Of a DNA stretch of 60,190 nucleotides, positions 39,221 to 46,921 are shown one piece after another. The position numbers and the translations under genes are program-made. Below the pieces are notes generated by a model that saw only the letters and a program-made list of their open reading frames with translations, did no database searches and was not told the DNA's origin. Numbering within the stretch: the stretch's first letter is position 1; every line of letters begins with the position of its first letter. The DNA comes from Streptococcus mitis (GTDB taxonomy: Bacteria; Bacillota; Bacilli; Lactobacillales; Streptococcaceae): positions 1-60,190 of the forward strand of contig NZ_WIJK01000013.1 in the NCBI RefSeq assembly GCF_009496285.1. The letters run 5' to 3'.

Positions 39221-40862
39221 GCGTTCTTCCTTTCGTAACAAATTTTACCCAGGTTTCCCCTTGCGGGTTCACTCCTAAATCCAATTCGACATTCTCAAAA
39301 AAGTTATTCAATCGTTTGTAACTATTGACAATACCGTGCTGTGTATGTGGGCTGTCCAAGGATTCTAAGATATGTAGGCGTTCTTGTTTGGTTAGACCAC
39401 CAGCATTATCCTTAACGATAAAGGTCAGTGCTTCCTGCTCTTGAGTGATTTGGATAGAGATGGCAAGGTCGATACGATACTGTCTTCCGTATTTTAGAGC
39501 ATTTTCCACAAGGGGTAATAAGAAAAGTTTCGGAATAGTTTGGGAATGTAGATTCTCAGAACAGTCAATCTGATAAGAAAAATGTTCAAATCGAATCTGA
39601 TGGATTTTCAGATAAGCTTCTATAATTTCTAGGTCCTGCCCAAGAGTCGTTTCTTTTTCTAGTTCAGTTACACTATATCGCAGGATGCGCGTGAGATTTT
39701 GAATAAGTTCTTGAGTAATACTAGCATCAATCATACTCGTGATTTTAATGGTTTCCAAGGTATTGTAGAGGAAGTGAGGATTAAACTGAGCTTCCAGCAT
39801 CTTTCTTTCAAAGATCCACTTTTCCTTCTCAATGGTCAACATCTTTTGATGGAGCTCATCCAACTCTTGGAGCATATCGGTTATTTTCTCAGCAATCAGT
39901 TCAAATTCGTCTCCTGTCTGGAGGATCAGCTTCTTGTCCTTTTTCTTAGGAATTTCCTGCAGTTGATAGACTAGACTTTCAATAGGGCCGGCATTGTGCG
40001 TCGCAATTTTATAAGCAATTCGTCTCGCCTGCCAGAAGTATAATAGAAAGATACAGAGTGTTAAGACAGAAGCAAGCCCTAGTAAACTCGGAATGGGAAA
40101 GAAAGATTGAAAGGTGTAGATTGAGAAAATCGGTTCAATTTTACGTTTTTCAATCAGAAGTGGATTTTCAACATACCAATGAGTTTTAGACTGGAGTAAT
40201 TTTTCATCAAATTTTTCCAGAGTTGATTGAGTAAATTGATTGGTATTACTAGAGTAGATGTTTCCAAAAGTATCTGTAATGGCGTATTTTGAATTGATGA
40301 GAGGGATACTGGACACAAATTCATTTTCATTTACAAAAGAAATGCTATAAGCCTTAACTCGTTGATTTTGAACGATAGGCATAATGAAGAGTGCGTAATG
40401 TTGTTTATCTATTGACAAAGCAACCTTTTCTGTAATAGCTCCTTGAATCGGATTTTGAATTAATAATTTTAAATAATAAGGAGCTAAAATAGTTTCTTGA
40501 TGGTTGCGATTGGTACTAAAGAGAAGTTCTCCTGTGTCGTCAAGGATGATAAAATCAGAACTGAGTTTCAGTTGAGCTTTTGTTTCATAAAATAGACTAA
40601 AGAGTTCTCGGTCAGTGTGTTTACCTTCTAAAAATTCTGGAACCATTTTTTGATTCATGGTCTCCAATAATTGATAGTTCGCTTGTTTCATGTTTCGAAC
40701 ATGTTGGACAATCTGTTGAGTGTCCTTGGTGAGTTGTTGCTTTTGAAGGAAATAGGAAAAACCAAATAGGAGAATGAGGAGTAAAAACGAGGTCGCCAAA
40801 GCAGCCAAAGAACTACGGTGAAGAATCTCTTTTTGGAGAGAATGTTTAAAAGAATGTGCCAT
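39213..40862 (-). CDS. Sensor histidine kinase (YesM/HptS-like)
   Basis: 549 residues. TM1 is at about 18-36 and TM2 near 255-275, enclosing an extracytoplasmic sensor of ~220 residues. A HAMP-like linker follows. The phospho-acceptor region is the His_kinase (PF06580) motif QFNPHFLYNTLETIK with His near residue 361. The HATPase has LVENALKYG and VKDNAGGL. Kinases of this class typically act with AraC-type regulators on sugar uptake. In S. aureus HptS the sensing also needs the HptA lipoprotein, a relative of the neighbouring binding protein. Confidence 0.9.
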   Translation of the reverse strand: MAHSFKHSLQKEILHRSSLAALATSFLLLILLFGFSYFLQKQQLTKDTQQIVQHVRNMKQANYQLLETMNQKMVPEFLEGKHTDRELFSLFYETKAQLKLSSDFIILDDTGELLFSTNRNHQETILAPYYLKLLIQNPIQGAITEKVALSIDKQHYALFIMPIVQNQRVKAYSISFVNENEFVSSIPLINSKYAITDTFGNIYSSNTNQFTQSTLEKFDEKLLQSKTHWYVENPLLIEKRKIEPIFSIYTFQSFFPIPSLLGLASVLTLCIFLLYFWQARRIAYKIATHNAGPIESLVYQLQEIPKKKDKKLILQTGDEFELIAEKITDMLQELDELHQKMLTIEKEKWIFERKMLEAQFNPHFLYNTLETIKITSMIDASITQELIQNLTRILRYSVTELEKETTLGQDLEIIEAYLKIHQIRFEHFSYQIDCSENLHSQTIPKLFLLPLVENALKYGRQYRIDLAISIQITQEQEALTFIVKDNAGGLTKQERLHILESLDSPHTQHGIVNSYKRLNNFFENVELDLGVNPQGETWVKFVTKGRTHV

Positions 40863-40894
40863 AAATTACCTCTTACAAAGAGCATACTAAAGTA

Positions 40895-40923
40895 AGTATA
40901 GCAGTATTAAAAATGGAAGGCAA
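40895..40923 (-). promoter_or_regulatory. Promoter of the kinase-regulator operon
   Basis: Minus-strand TTGCCT (40918-40923), 17 bases, TATACT (40895-40900) with an extended TGC. Confidence 0.72.
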
Positions 40924-40973
40924 GGTGAAAAGAGAAAAGAGTTGAAAAGAAAGAGACGAATTCCCCCTAAAAA

Positions 40974-40982
40974 TGGTATAAT
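40974..40982 (+). promoter_or_regulatory. Extended -10 promoter of leuS
   Basis: TGGTATAAT with TATAAT at 40977-40982. No T-box is present in the short leader before leuS, in contrast to valS. Confidence 0.65.
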
Positions 40983-41011
40983 AGGAGCATCACGAAAATT
41001 GGAGAGACGCT

Positions 41012-43513
41012 ATGAGTTTTTACAATCATAAAGAAATCGAGCCTAAGTGGCAAAAATACTGGGCTGACAATCACACTTTTAAGACAGGAACAGATGCTTC
41101 AAAACCTAAGTTTTATGCGCTTGATATGTTCCCTTACCCATCTGGAGCGGGTCTGCACGTAGGACACCCAGAAGGCTACACAGCGACTGATATCCTCAGC
41201 CGTTTCAAACGTGCGCAAGGTTACAATGTCCTTCACCCAATGGGCTGGGATGCCTTTGGTTTGCCTGCAGAGCAATACGCTATGGATACAGGGAATGACC
41301 CAGCGGAATTCACAGCAGAAAACATTGCCAACTTCAAACGCCAAATCAATGCGCTTGGATTCTCTTACGACTGGGATCGTGAAGTCAATACTACAGATCC
41401 AAACTACTACAAGTGGACGCAATGGATCTTCACTAAGCTTTACGAAAAAGGTTTGGCTTATGAAGCTGAAGTGCCAGTAAACTGGGTTGAAGAATTGGGA
41501 ACAGCCATCGCCAACGAAGAAGTTCTTCCAGATGGCACATCTGAGCGTGGTGGTTATCCAGTTGTCCGCAAACCAATGCGCCAATGGATGCTTAAAATAA
41601 CGGCCTATGCAGAGCGCTTGCTCAATGACTTAGATGAACTAGATTGGCCAGAGTCTATCAAGGACATGCAACGCAACTGGATTGGAAAATCAACTGGTGC
41701 CAATGTCACTTTCAAGGTGAAAGGAACTGACAAGGAATTCACCGTCTTTACGACACGTCCGGATACCCTTTTCGGAGCGACCTTCACTGTTTTGGCGCCT
41801 GAGCATGAACTAGTAGATGCTATCACAAGTCCAGAACAGGCCCAAGCTGTAGCGGACTACAAACACCAAGCCAGCCTCAAATCAGACTTGGCTCGTACAG
41901 ACCTTGCCAAGGAAAAAACAGGAGTTTGGACTGGTGCTTATGCTATCAACCCTGTTAACGGTAAAGAAATTCCAATCTGGATTGCGGACTACGTTCTTGC
42001 TAGCTATGGTACAGGTGCGGTAATGGCTGTTCCAGCCCACGACCAACGTGACTGGGAATTTGCCAAACAATTTGACCTTCCAATCGTAGAAGTGTTGGAA
42101 GGTGGAAACGTTGAAGAAGCTGCCTACACAGAAGATGGCCTTCACGTCAACTCAGACTTCCTAGATGGACTGAACAAAGAAGAAGCGATTGCTAAAATCG
42201 TGTCTTGGTTGGAAGAGAAAGGTTGCGGTCAAGAGAAGGTTACCTACCGTCTCCGCGACTGGCTCTTTAGTCGTCAACGTTACTGGGGTGAGCCAATTCC
42301 AATTATTCATTGGGAAGATGGAACTTCAACAGCTGTTCCAGAAAGTGAACTCCCACTTGTCTTGCCAGTAACCAAGGACATCCGCCCTTCAGGTACTGGA
42401 GAAAGTCCACTAGCTAACTTGACAGACTGGCTTGAAGTGACTCGCGAAGATGGAGTCAAAGGCCGTCGCGAGACCAATACTATGCCACAATGGGCAGGTT
42501 CAAGCTGGTACTACCTCCGCTATATCGATCCACATAACACTGAGAAATTGGCTGATGAGGACCTTCTCAAACAATGGTTGCCAGTAGATATCTACGTGGG
42601 TGGTGCAGAACACGCTGTTCTCCACTTGCTTTACGCTCGTTTCTGGCACAAATTCCTCTATGATATCGGTGTTGTTCCAACCAAAGAACCTTTCCAAAAA
42701 CTCTTTAACCAAGGAATGATTTTGGGAACAAGCTATCGTGACCACCGTGGAGCTCTCGTGGCAACTGACAAGGTTGAAAAACGAGACGGTTCCTTCTTCC
42801 ATGTGGAAACTGGCGAAGAGTTGGAGCAAGCACCAGCCAAGATGTCTAAATCTCTCAAGAATGTGGTCAACCCAGACGATGTGGTGGAACAATACGGTGC
42901 TGATACCCTTCGTGTCTATGAAATGTTCATGGGACCACTTGACGCTTCCATCGCTTGGTCTGAAGAAGGCTTGGAAGGAAGCCGTAAGTTCCTTGATCGT
43001 GTTTACCGTTTGATTACAAGTAAAGAAATCATTGCGGAAAACAATGGCGCTCTTGACAAGGTATATAACGAAACTGTTAAAGCTGTCACTGAGCAAATCG
43101 AGTCTATGAAATTCAACACAGCCATTGCTCAGCTCATGGTCTTTGTCAATGCGGCGAACAAGGAAGATAAACTTTATGTAGATTACGCCAAAGGCTTTAT
43201 CCAATTGATCGCTCCATTTGCGCCTCACTTGGCAGAAGAACTCTGGCAAACAGTCGCAGCAACAGGTGAGTCTATCTCTTACGTAGCTTGGCCAACATGG
43301 GACGAAAGCAAATTGGTTGAAGACGAAGTCGAAATCGTTGTCCAAATCAAAGGTAAAGTTCGCGCCAAACTCATGGTAGCTAAAGATTTGTCACGCGAAG
43401 AATTGCAAGACATTGCTCTCGCTGATGAAAAAGTCAAAGCAGAAATTGACGGTAAGGAAATCGTGAAAGTGATTGCGGTACCTAACAAACTCGTTAATAT
43501 CGTTGTGAAATAA
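41012..43513 (+). CDS. leuS: Leucyl-tRNA synthetase
   Basis: 833-residue class I synthetase. HIGH is HVGH (49-52) in [25 protein letters not shown] is near 610-614 in [15 protein letters not shown]. The CP1 editing domain ([12 protein letters not shown]) and the C-terminal domain are complete. RBS TGGAGAG. The last ten codons [14 protein letters not shown] are repeated in altered form 55-85 bases downstream, a sign of past recombination at the 3' end. Confidence 0.96.
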   Translation: MSFYNHKEIEPKWQKYWADNHTFKTGTDASKPKFYALDMFPYPSGAGLHVGHPEGYTATDILSRFKRAQGYNVLHPMGWDAFGLPAEQYAMDTGNDPAEFTAENIANFKRQINALGFSYDWDREVNTTDPNYYKWTQWIFTKLYEKGLAYEAEVPVNWVEELGTAIANEEVLPDGTSERGGYPVVRKPMRQWMLKITAYAERLLNDLDELDWPESIKDMQRNWIGKSTGANVTFKVKGTDKEFTVFTTRPDTLFGATFTVLAPEHELVDAITSPEQAQAVADYKHQASLKSDLARTDLAKEKTGVWTGAYAINPVNGKEIPIWIADYVLASYGTGAVMAVPAHDQRDWEFAKQFDLPIVEVLEGGNVEEAAYTEDGLHVNSDFLDGLNKEEAIAKIVSWLEEKGCGQEKVTYRLRDWLFSRQRYWGEPIPIIHWEDGTSTAVPESELPLVLPVTKDIRPSGTGESPLANLTDWLEVTREDGVKGRRETNTMPQWAGSSWYYLRYIDPHNTEKLADEDLLKQWLPVDIYVGGAEHAVLHLLYARFWHKFLYDIGVVPTKEPFQKLFNQGMILGTSYRDHRGALVATDKVEKRDGSFFHVETGEELEQAPAKMSKSLKNVVNPDDVVEQYGADTLRVYEMFMGPLDASIAWSEEGLEGSRKFLDRVYRLITSKEIIAENNGALDKVYNETVKAVTEQIESMKFNTAIAQLMVFVNAANKEDKLYVDYAKGFIQLIAPFAPHLAEELWQTVAATGESISYVAWPTWDESKLVEDEVEIVVQIKGKVRAKLMVAKDLSREELQDIALADEKVKAEIDGKEIVKVIAVPNKLVNIVVK

Positions 43514-43538
43514 CGAGTTTATTAGCCCTATCTGCCAC

Positions 43539-43565
43539 CTTCAATAGTCCACTGGACTATTGAAG
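43539..43565. repeat. Perfect 13-bp inverted repeat downstream of leuS
   Basis: CTTCAATAGTCCA and TGGACTATTGAAG flank a single C. There is no T-run, so it does not look like a standard terminator. It lies between the two copies of the leuS 3' end. Confidence 0.75.
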
Positions 43566-43598
43566 CCAACCAAACTTGTAAATATTGTTGTGAAATAA
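43566..43598 (+). pseudogene. Second, divergent copy of the leuS 3' end
   Basis: Reading CCA ACC AAA CTT GTA AAT then ATT GTT GTG AAA TAA gives [14 protein letters not shown], against [14 protein letters not shown] at the true end of leuS (43481-43513). 28 of 33 bases match. All but one of the differences are silent, so this is an orphaned end of a leuS allele. Confidence 0.8.
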
Positions 43599-43602
43599 AT
43601 TT

Positions 43603-43639
43603 AAAAGTCCTTCAGAGCTAAGTTCTGGAGGATTTTTTG
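43603..43639 (+). terminator. Terminator after leuS
   Basis: AGTCCTTCAGA pairs imperfectly with TTCTGGAGGAT, followed by TTTTTTG. It follows the duplicated leuS end. Confidence 0.75.
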
Positions 43640-43709
43640 TAGATTACCTGTGAGATGTGATATACTATTCACATCTTTAAACTTATAAAAGTGAGATAAG
43701 GAGAATACT

Positions 43710-44402
43710 ATGCCAGTAAATGAATATGGTCAGATAATTGGTGAACCTGTAGATAATACACCTGGAGTTTTACCCTCGCTTGTACGGATAGAAGGAAAGT
43801 ATACGATTCTAGAAGCTCTTTCGGTGGAAAAGCATGCGGAGGATTTGCTGGCTGTTTATGGTCCAGATAGCCCTCGTGATATGTGGACCTATCTCTTTCA
43901 GGAGCCAGTAGAAAATCTCGAAGAATTAATCGTAGCTTTGAAGAAAATGCTTGAGCGTAAGGATCGTTTCTATTATGCGATTATCGATAAAGTGACTGGA
44001 AAGGTGTTGGGGACTTTTTCTCTCATGCGTATTGACCAAGCTAATCGCGTGATTGAAGTTGGCGCGGTGACCTTTTCTCCGGCTCTCAAACAGACAAGGA
44101 TGGGAACAGAAGCCCACTATTTGCTAGCTCGTTATGTCTTTGAAGAACTCAACTATCGCCGTTATGAGTGGAAATGTGATGCACTAAATCTACCTTCTAG
44201 AAAAGCAGCAGAGCGTTTGGGATTTGTCTACGAGGGAACCTTCCGCCAAGCTGTTATCTATAAAGGTCGCACCAGAGATACGGATTGGATGTCTATGATT
44301 GATAAGGACTGGCCAAGGGTTAAGGCTCGTTTTGAAGCATGGTTGAAGCCAGATAATTTTGATGAAAATGGGCAACAGTTGAAATCCCTTAGAGAATGTT
44401 AG
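43710..44402 (+). CDS. GNAT acetyltransferase (RimJ/RimL-like)
   Basis: 230 residues. The Acetyltransf_3 domain spans about 40-205. Visible are IEVGAVTFSPALKQTRMGTE (motif A, acetyl-CoA pocket) and LPSRKAAERLGFVYEGTFRQ (motif B), the latter typical of RimJ/L relatives. The extended N-terminus (VNEYGQIIGEPVDN) is shared by a GNAT subgroup of streptococci and yeast-like relatives. Promoter -10 TATACT at 43661-43666 with TGA upstream. RBS AAGGAG. Substrate unknown. Confidence 0.86.
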   Translation: MPVNEYGQIIGEPVDNTPGVLPSLVRIEGKYTILEALSVEKHAEDLLAVYGPDSPRDMWTYLFQEPVENLEELIVALKKMLERKDRFYYAIIDKVTGKVLGTFSLMRIDQANRVIEVGAVTFSPALKQTRMGTEAHYLLARYVFEELNYRRYEWKCDALNLPSRKAAERLGFVYEGTFRQAVIYKGRTRDTDWMSMIDKDWPRVKARFEAWLKPDNFDENGQQLKSLREC

Positions 44403-44413
44403 AAAGGTTTGCT

Positions 44414-44836
44414 ATGATTAAGATTACAAAAGAAACATCTGTTTCAATTGATGACGTTTTGCATCTCTATCAGGCAGTTGGTTGGACAAATTATACAAAT
44501 CAATCCCAAATGTTTGCCCAGGCTTTGACTCATTCACTGGGCATTTATCTAGCACGTGATGGTGAGAAAATCGTTGGTCTAGTTCGCTTGATTGGAGACG
44601 GTTTTTCTTCGGTTTTTGTCCAGGATTTGATTGTCTTGCCTACCTATCAGCGCCAAGGAATTGGCAGCACCTTGATGAAGCAGGCTTTATCCGATTATAA
44701 GGATACCTACCAAATCCAACTAGCGACAAATGAGTCTGAAAAAACCTTGGGATTTTATCGTTCTCTGGGGTTTGAAACCTTATCTAGTTTCCAGTGTACG
44801 GGCATGATTTGGGTGAATCGAAAAAATTTAAAATAA
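44414..44836 (+). CDS. GNAT acetyltransferase, small
   Basis: 140 residues. The domain covers nearly the whole protein. The acetyl-CoA motif VQDLIVLPTYQRQGIGSTLM (R/QxxGxG/A) is intact, and the C-terminal part LGFYRSLGFETL is characteristic. The start MIKITKE at 44414 has RBS AGAAAGG; six extra upstream codons overlap the previous gene and are not used. Probably co-transcribed with the preceding GNAT gene. Substrate unknown. Confidence 0.86.
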   Translation: MIKITKETSVSIDDVLHLYQAVGWTNYTNQSQMFAQALTHSLGIYLARDGEKIVGLVRLIGDGFSSVFVQDLIVLPTYQRQGIGSTLMKQALSDYKDTYQIQLATNESEKTLGFYRSLGFETLSSFQCTGMIWVNRKNLK

Positions 44837-44845
44837 TTTTTTTCA

Positions 44846-44877
44846 CTTAAGCTAATTTTAAGTCTTGTCCTGTATCA
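44846..44877 (+). promoter_or_regulatory. CiaR-type binding site and promoter of csRNA copy 1
   Basis: CTTAAG-CTAAT-TTTAAG (44846-44862) fits the CiaR repeat NTTAAG-N5-WTTAAG. Ten bases later there is a -10, TATCAT (44872-44877). The same layout recurs at 45997 and 48545. Confidence 0.88.
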
Positions 44878-44883
44878 TGTAAC

Positions 44884-44981
44884 CATTAAATAAAGACCTC
44901 CTAACTTTATTTAATAGAAATCCTAAACTTTTTTTCATCATAATCTCCCTAATAAAGTCACCCAATTTGGTGGCTTTTTTG
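44884..44981 (+). ncRNA. cia-dependent small RNA (csRNA), copy 1
   Basis: About 98 nt. A 5' hairpin ATTAAATAAAG/CTTTATTTAAT exposes ACCTCCTAA in its loop, and a single-stranded middle follows with ATCCTAAAC and ATCTCCCT. The end is an intrinsic terminator, GTCACC/GGTGGC, with a T-run. The unpaired CCTCC and TCTCCC tracts are complementary to Shine-Dalgarno sequences, as is known for csRNAs that block translation of target mRNAs. Confidence 0.88.
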
Positions 44982-45025
44982 TTATGTGACTTTCAGCGAT
45001 ATTTCATTTGTATTCGTTGTTTTGA

Positions 45026-45181
45026 ACAAAATTAAAAGTTCGTGTCAAGGAAAACGCGGATATCCATATAATACAAAGATCGTCTTATATTCTTCCTAGT
45101 ATTGAACATATTGATGCCTTTAAAATTAGTGTTATTAAACTTTTTAATGACCTACTTGAGATCCTGATAAAAAGTATCTGA
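45026..45181 (+). pseudogene. Unidentified coding remnant (51 open codons)
   Basis: Reading open from just after a TGA to TGA 45179-45181 gives a plausible protein tail, including HIIQRSSYILPSIEHIDAF. No start codon with an RBS is present. The tail has a faint resemblance to the C-terminus of alpha/beta hydrolases, but I would not assign it. The remaining bases between csRNA copy 1 and the RelBE promoter show no other gene. Confidence 0.3.
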
Positions 45182-45313
45182 TTTATCGTGATTTTATCAA
45201 AAGGTATCGAAATATGAAAGAATTAAATTTTTCAAAAAGAAGATTGTCGTGGAAATCTCGTGTAACAATATAGTATTTTGTGAGGAAGTAAGACTATGGA
45301 AAAATACTTTTTC

Positions 45314-45363
45314 TTGATGAAAATCTATATCTAGTATATAATCAATCTATAACGTATAGATTG
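45314..45363 (+). promoter_or_regulatory. Promoter and palindromic operator of the RelBE-type module
   Basis: TTGATG (45314-45319), 17-base spacer, TATAAT (45337-45342). CAATCTATA-ACG-TATAGATTG (45343-45363) is a perfect 9-bp inverted repeat right after the -10, where an antitoxin-toxin complex would autorepress. Confidence 0.8.
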
Positions 45364-45373
45364 GAGATATATC

Positions 45374-45658
45374 ATGGCTATAAGCATATCGAAACAATAC
45401 AATTTTAAACTGAATGAAGCTACTATGGAACAAGCTCGAAATATTATCAAGGAAAAGGGCATGACAATGACAGATGCTATTTCTTTATTTGTAGAGCAAA
45501 TAGTCCTAGAGCAAGATTTGCCTATTAAGACGGCTGAAGATTTGCATAGAGAGCAGTTAATTGCTGAACTACAAGCCCAATCTGAACGTGCCTTGAGAGA
45601 ATATGAGGCAGGTGAAGGAACTTCCCTAGACAATGTGAGGGCACGCTATGGCTTATAA
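45374..45658 (+). CDS. RelB/DinJ-family antitoxin
   Basis: 94 residues. The N-terminal ribbon-helix-helix (ISISKQYNFKLNEATMEQAR, with GMTMTDAISLFVEQIV) binds the palindromic operator upstream. The C-terminal acidic, probably flexible part would wrap the toxin. RBS TGGAGAT. The end overlaps the toxin start by eleven bases, the usual coupling in such pairs. Type II antitoxin. Confidence 0.9.
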   Translation: MAISISKQYNFKLNEATMEQARNIIKEKGMTMTDAISLFVEQIVLEQDLPIKTAEDLHREQLIAELQAQSERALREYEAGEGTSLDNVRARYGL

Positions 45659-46001
45659 AGTGATTCTTTCAAAAGAAGTTGAACAAGCTATCGACAATAT
45701 ACACGAATATATAGCTACGGTACTTTTAGCCCCTCAATCTGCGAAAAATACTGTAGTAAAAATTTTAGATGGCTTAAAAAGTCTAGAAGTCTTTCCTGAG
45801 GCTGGTTTTGATGCTGATGTGAAAATCGGTGTAAAGATTAATAGTAAGTTTCCTACACGAGGAAAAATTATAGATCAATACGTTTTGCTTTACTTTATTG
45901 ATCAGACACAACAGACTGTTTTTCTCTCCCATTTATTTCATACCAAGAGTGACTATGTTACCTTACTACAAAAAGACAATAAAAAAAGTTCAAAATCTTA
46001 A
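45648..46001 (+). CDS. RelE/ParE-superfamily toxin
   Basis: 117 residues. MAYKVILSKEVEQAIDNIHEYI is the typical start of a RelE/ParE toxin, and the core strands KIIDQYVLLYFIDQTQQTVFL and SHLFHTKSDY follow. Whether it is an mRNA-cutting RelE type or a gyrase-targeting ParE type cannot be decided by eye. The gene ends inside the CiaR box of csRNA copy 2. No internal stops; the module appears functional. Confidence 0.86.
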   Translation: MAYKVILSKEVEQAIDNIHEYIATVLLAPQSAKNTVVKILDGLKSLEVFPEAGFDADVKIGVKINSKFPTRGKIIDQYVLLYFIDQTQQTVFLSHLFHTKSDYVTLLQKDNKKSSKS

Positions 46002-46029
46002 GCTAATTTTAAGTTTGCTTGTGTATTAT
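45997..46029 (+). promoter_or_regulatory. CiaR-type binding site and promoter of csRNA copy 2
   Basis: CTTAAG-CTAAT-TTTAAG (45997-46013), identical to copy 1, then ten bases and TATTAT (46024-46029). The box overlaps the toxin stop codon. Confidence 0.88.
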
Positions 46030-46035
46030 GTAATC

Positions 46036-46134
46036 ATTAAATAAAGACCTCCTAACTTTATTTAATAGAAATCCTAAACTTTTCTTTTTCATAATAATCT
46101 CCCTTAACTCCACCCAATCAGGTGGAGTTTTTTT
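46036..46134 (+). ncRNA. cia-dependent small RNA (csRNA), copy 2
   Basis: About 99 nt, nearly identical to copy 1 in its 5' hairpin (ATTAAATAAAG arm, ACCTCCTAA loop) and middle. It ends in its own terminator, ACTCCACC/GGTGGAGT plus T-run. The near-identity of copies 1 and 2, 1.15 kb apart in direct orientation, suggests duplication. Confidence 0.88.
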
Positions 46135-46229
46135 GCTCTATTTCAGACTTTTTGGGAATTTTCTAAAAATAATTTTCCGATAAATTTCGGTAGTTTTTGG
46201 AATTTGGTCGGGGAATTGGCGGGGACTTT

Positions 46230-46394
46230 TTAGCGAATATGATTAAGAAATAGGTCTGTTGTCGTTTCAGTGAGTTCGTCCTCAACTTGGTTATAACGAT
46301 CCGTCATATAGATTGTTGTATGACCTAGTGCCTGGCCAAACTGCTCGGTTGGAACTCGTGAAATAATGTGAAGAAGTGGCACATCATGTGTAAG
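46230..46394 (-). pseudogene. Tyrosine recombinase (integrase), C-terminal fragment
   Basis: The minus strand encodes 54 residues ending TTDLFLNHIR-stop. It contains EQFGQALGHTTIYMTDRYNQ, with the GH box (catalytic His) and terminal Tyr region of phage/ICE integrases. An in-frame stop lies just upstream and the rest of the protein is gone. It is the footprint of a lost prophage or integrative element beside the csRNA gene. Confidence 0.72.
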
Positions 46395-46550
46395 TCTGTC
46401 GTTTCATTTAATGGATTAAAATGTTGGTTTGACTAATTTGAGTTGATGAGCGCCCATGTTTATTGATAGTGATGTAATCTTTTATTTTCTTTGATAATTC
46501 CTAAGGTTCTCTTAATATTGAAAGTCTTATTGGACAAGGGAGTAAAACTT

Positions 46551-46579
46551 TTGACAAAATTCGCGCACTGTGGGATAAT
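46551..46579 (+). promoter_or_regulatory. Promoter of the antisense RNA (RNAII-like)
   Basis: TTGACA (46551-46556), 17-base spacer, GATAAT (46574-46579) preceded by TGG. A strong near-consensus promoter with no protein gene behind it. Confidence 0.8.
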
Positions 46580-46585
46580 GGATAG

Positions 46586-46664
46586 GAATTAAGGATTAGT
46601 TCTATATCATGGACTAGAAAAGACCCCAAGCTAACTTCCACATTAAGTTTGGGGTCTTTTTTGA
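46586..46664 (+). ncRNA. Candidate type I antitoxin RNA (RNAII of a par/Fst-like locus)
   Basis: From the predicted start to the terminator is about 79 nt. AGTTCTATATCATGGACTAG at 46598-46617 is nearly the same as AGTTCCATCATGGGCTA at 46864-46880, which on the opposite strand is the start-codon region of the Fst-like toxin. The RNA can therefore pair with the toxin mRNA at its start codon. It ends in a terminator shared with the convergent toxin transcript, the layout known from pAD1 par. No meaningful ORF is inside. Confidence 0.75.
46618..46664. terminator. Bidirectional terminator shared by antisense RNA and toxin mRNA
   Basis: AAAAGACCCCAA pairs with TTGGGGTCTTTT, with a partial inner stem (GCTAAC/ATTAAG region). 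A- and T-tracts on both flanks allow function in both directions. Confidence 0.82.
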
Positions 46665-46666
46665 CA

Positions 46667-46874
46667 CTATTTATCCTTGTTTAGCCATTTATCGACTAAT
46701 ACTCTTCGAAAATCTCTTCAAACCACGTCAGCTTTCATCTGCAACCTCAAAACACTGTTTTGAGCAGCCTGCGGCTAGCTTCCTAGTTTGCTCTTTGATT
46801 TTCATTGAGTATATGCGAAGAACGACACCGACCACAATTGGTCCGATGATAGTTTTGAGTACTAGTTCCATCAT
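46667..46874 (-). pseudogene. Fst-family type I toxin gene split by a BOX element
   Basis: Minus strand, RBS AAAGGAGGTG, start 46874. The first 21 codons encode MMELVLKTIIGPIVVGVVLR-I, then the frame runs into a BOX element and stops at 46728, giving a 48-residue hybrid. Directly behind the BOX, codons at 46667-46696 read VDKWLNKDK-stop. Joining the two parts at the duplicated TA restores a 30-residue peptide of Fst type: short hydrophobic helix, then a charged KWLNK tail. The toxin is thus interrupted very cleanly. Confidence 0.82.
46699..46811 (-). repeat. BOX element inserted in the Fst-like toxin gene
   Basis: 113 bp. On the minus strand it reads TACTCAATGAAAATCAAAGA ... TTTTCGAAGAGTAT, matching the ends of the BOX at 23939-24088 but lacking the GGCAAGGCGACG block. 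TA flanks it on both sides (46697-46698 and 46812-46813), consistent with a TA target-site duplication. Confidence 0.9.
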
Positions 46875-46921
46875 GGGCTATTTCACCTCCTTTCGCAGGC
46901 TGTGTAGCAGTGCCGTAGAAT

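Noticed and set aside
42500..43345. 281-codon minus-strand frame antisense to leuS
   Set aside because: Shadow of the strongly biased leuS codon use; no RBS and no recognisable protein features.
45211..45273. 19-codon ORF MKELNFSKRRLSWKSRVTI upstream of the RelBE pair
   Set aside because: No Shine-Dalgarno or promoter and no support beyond chance.
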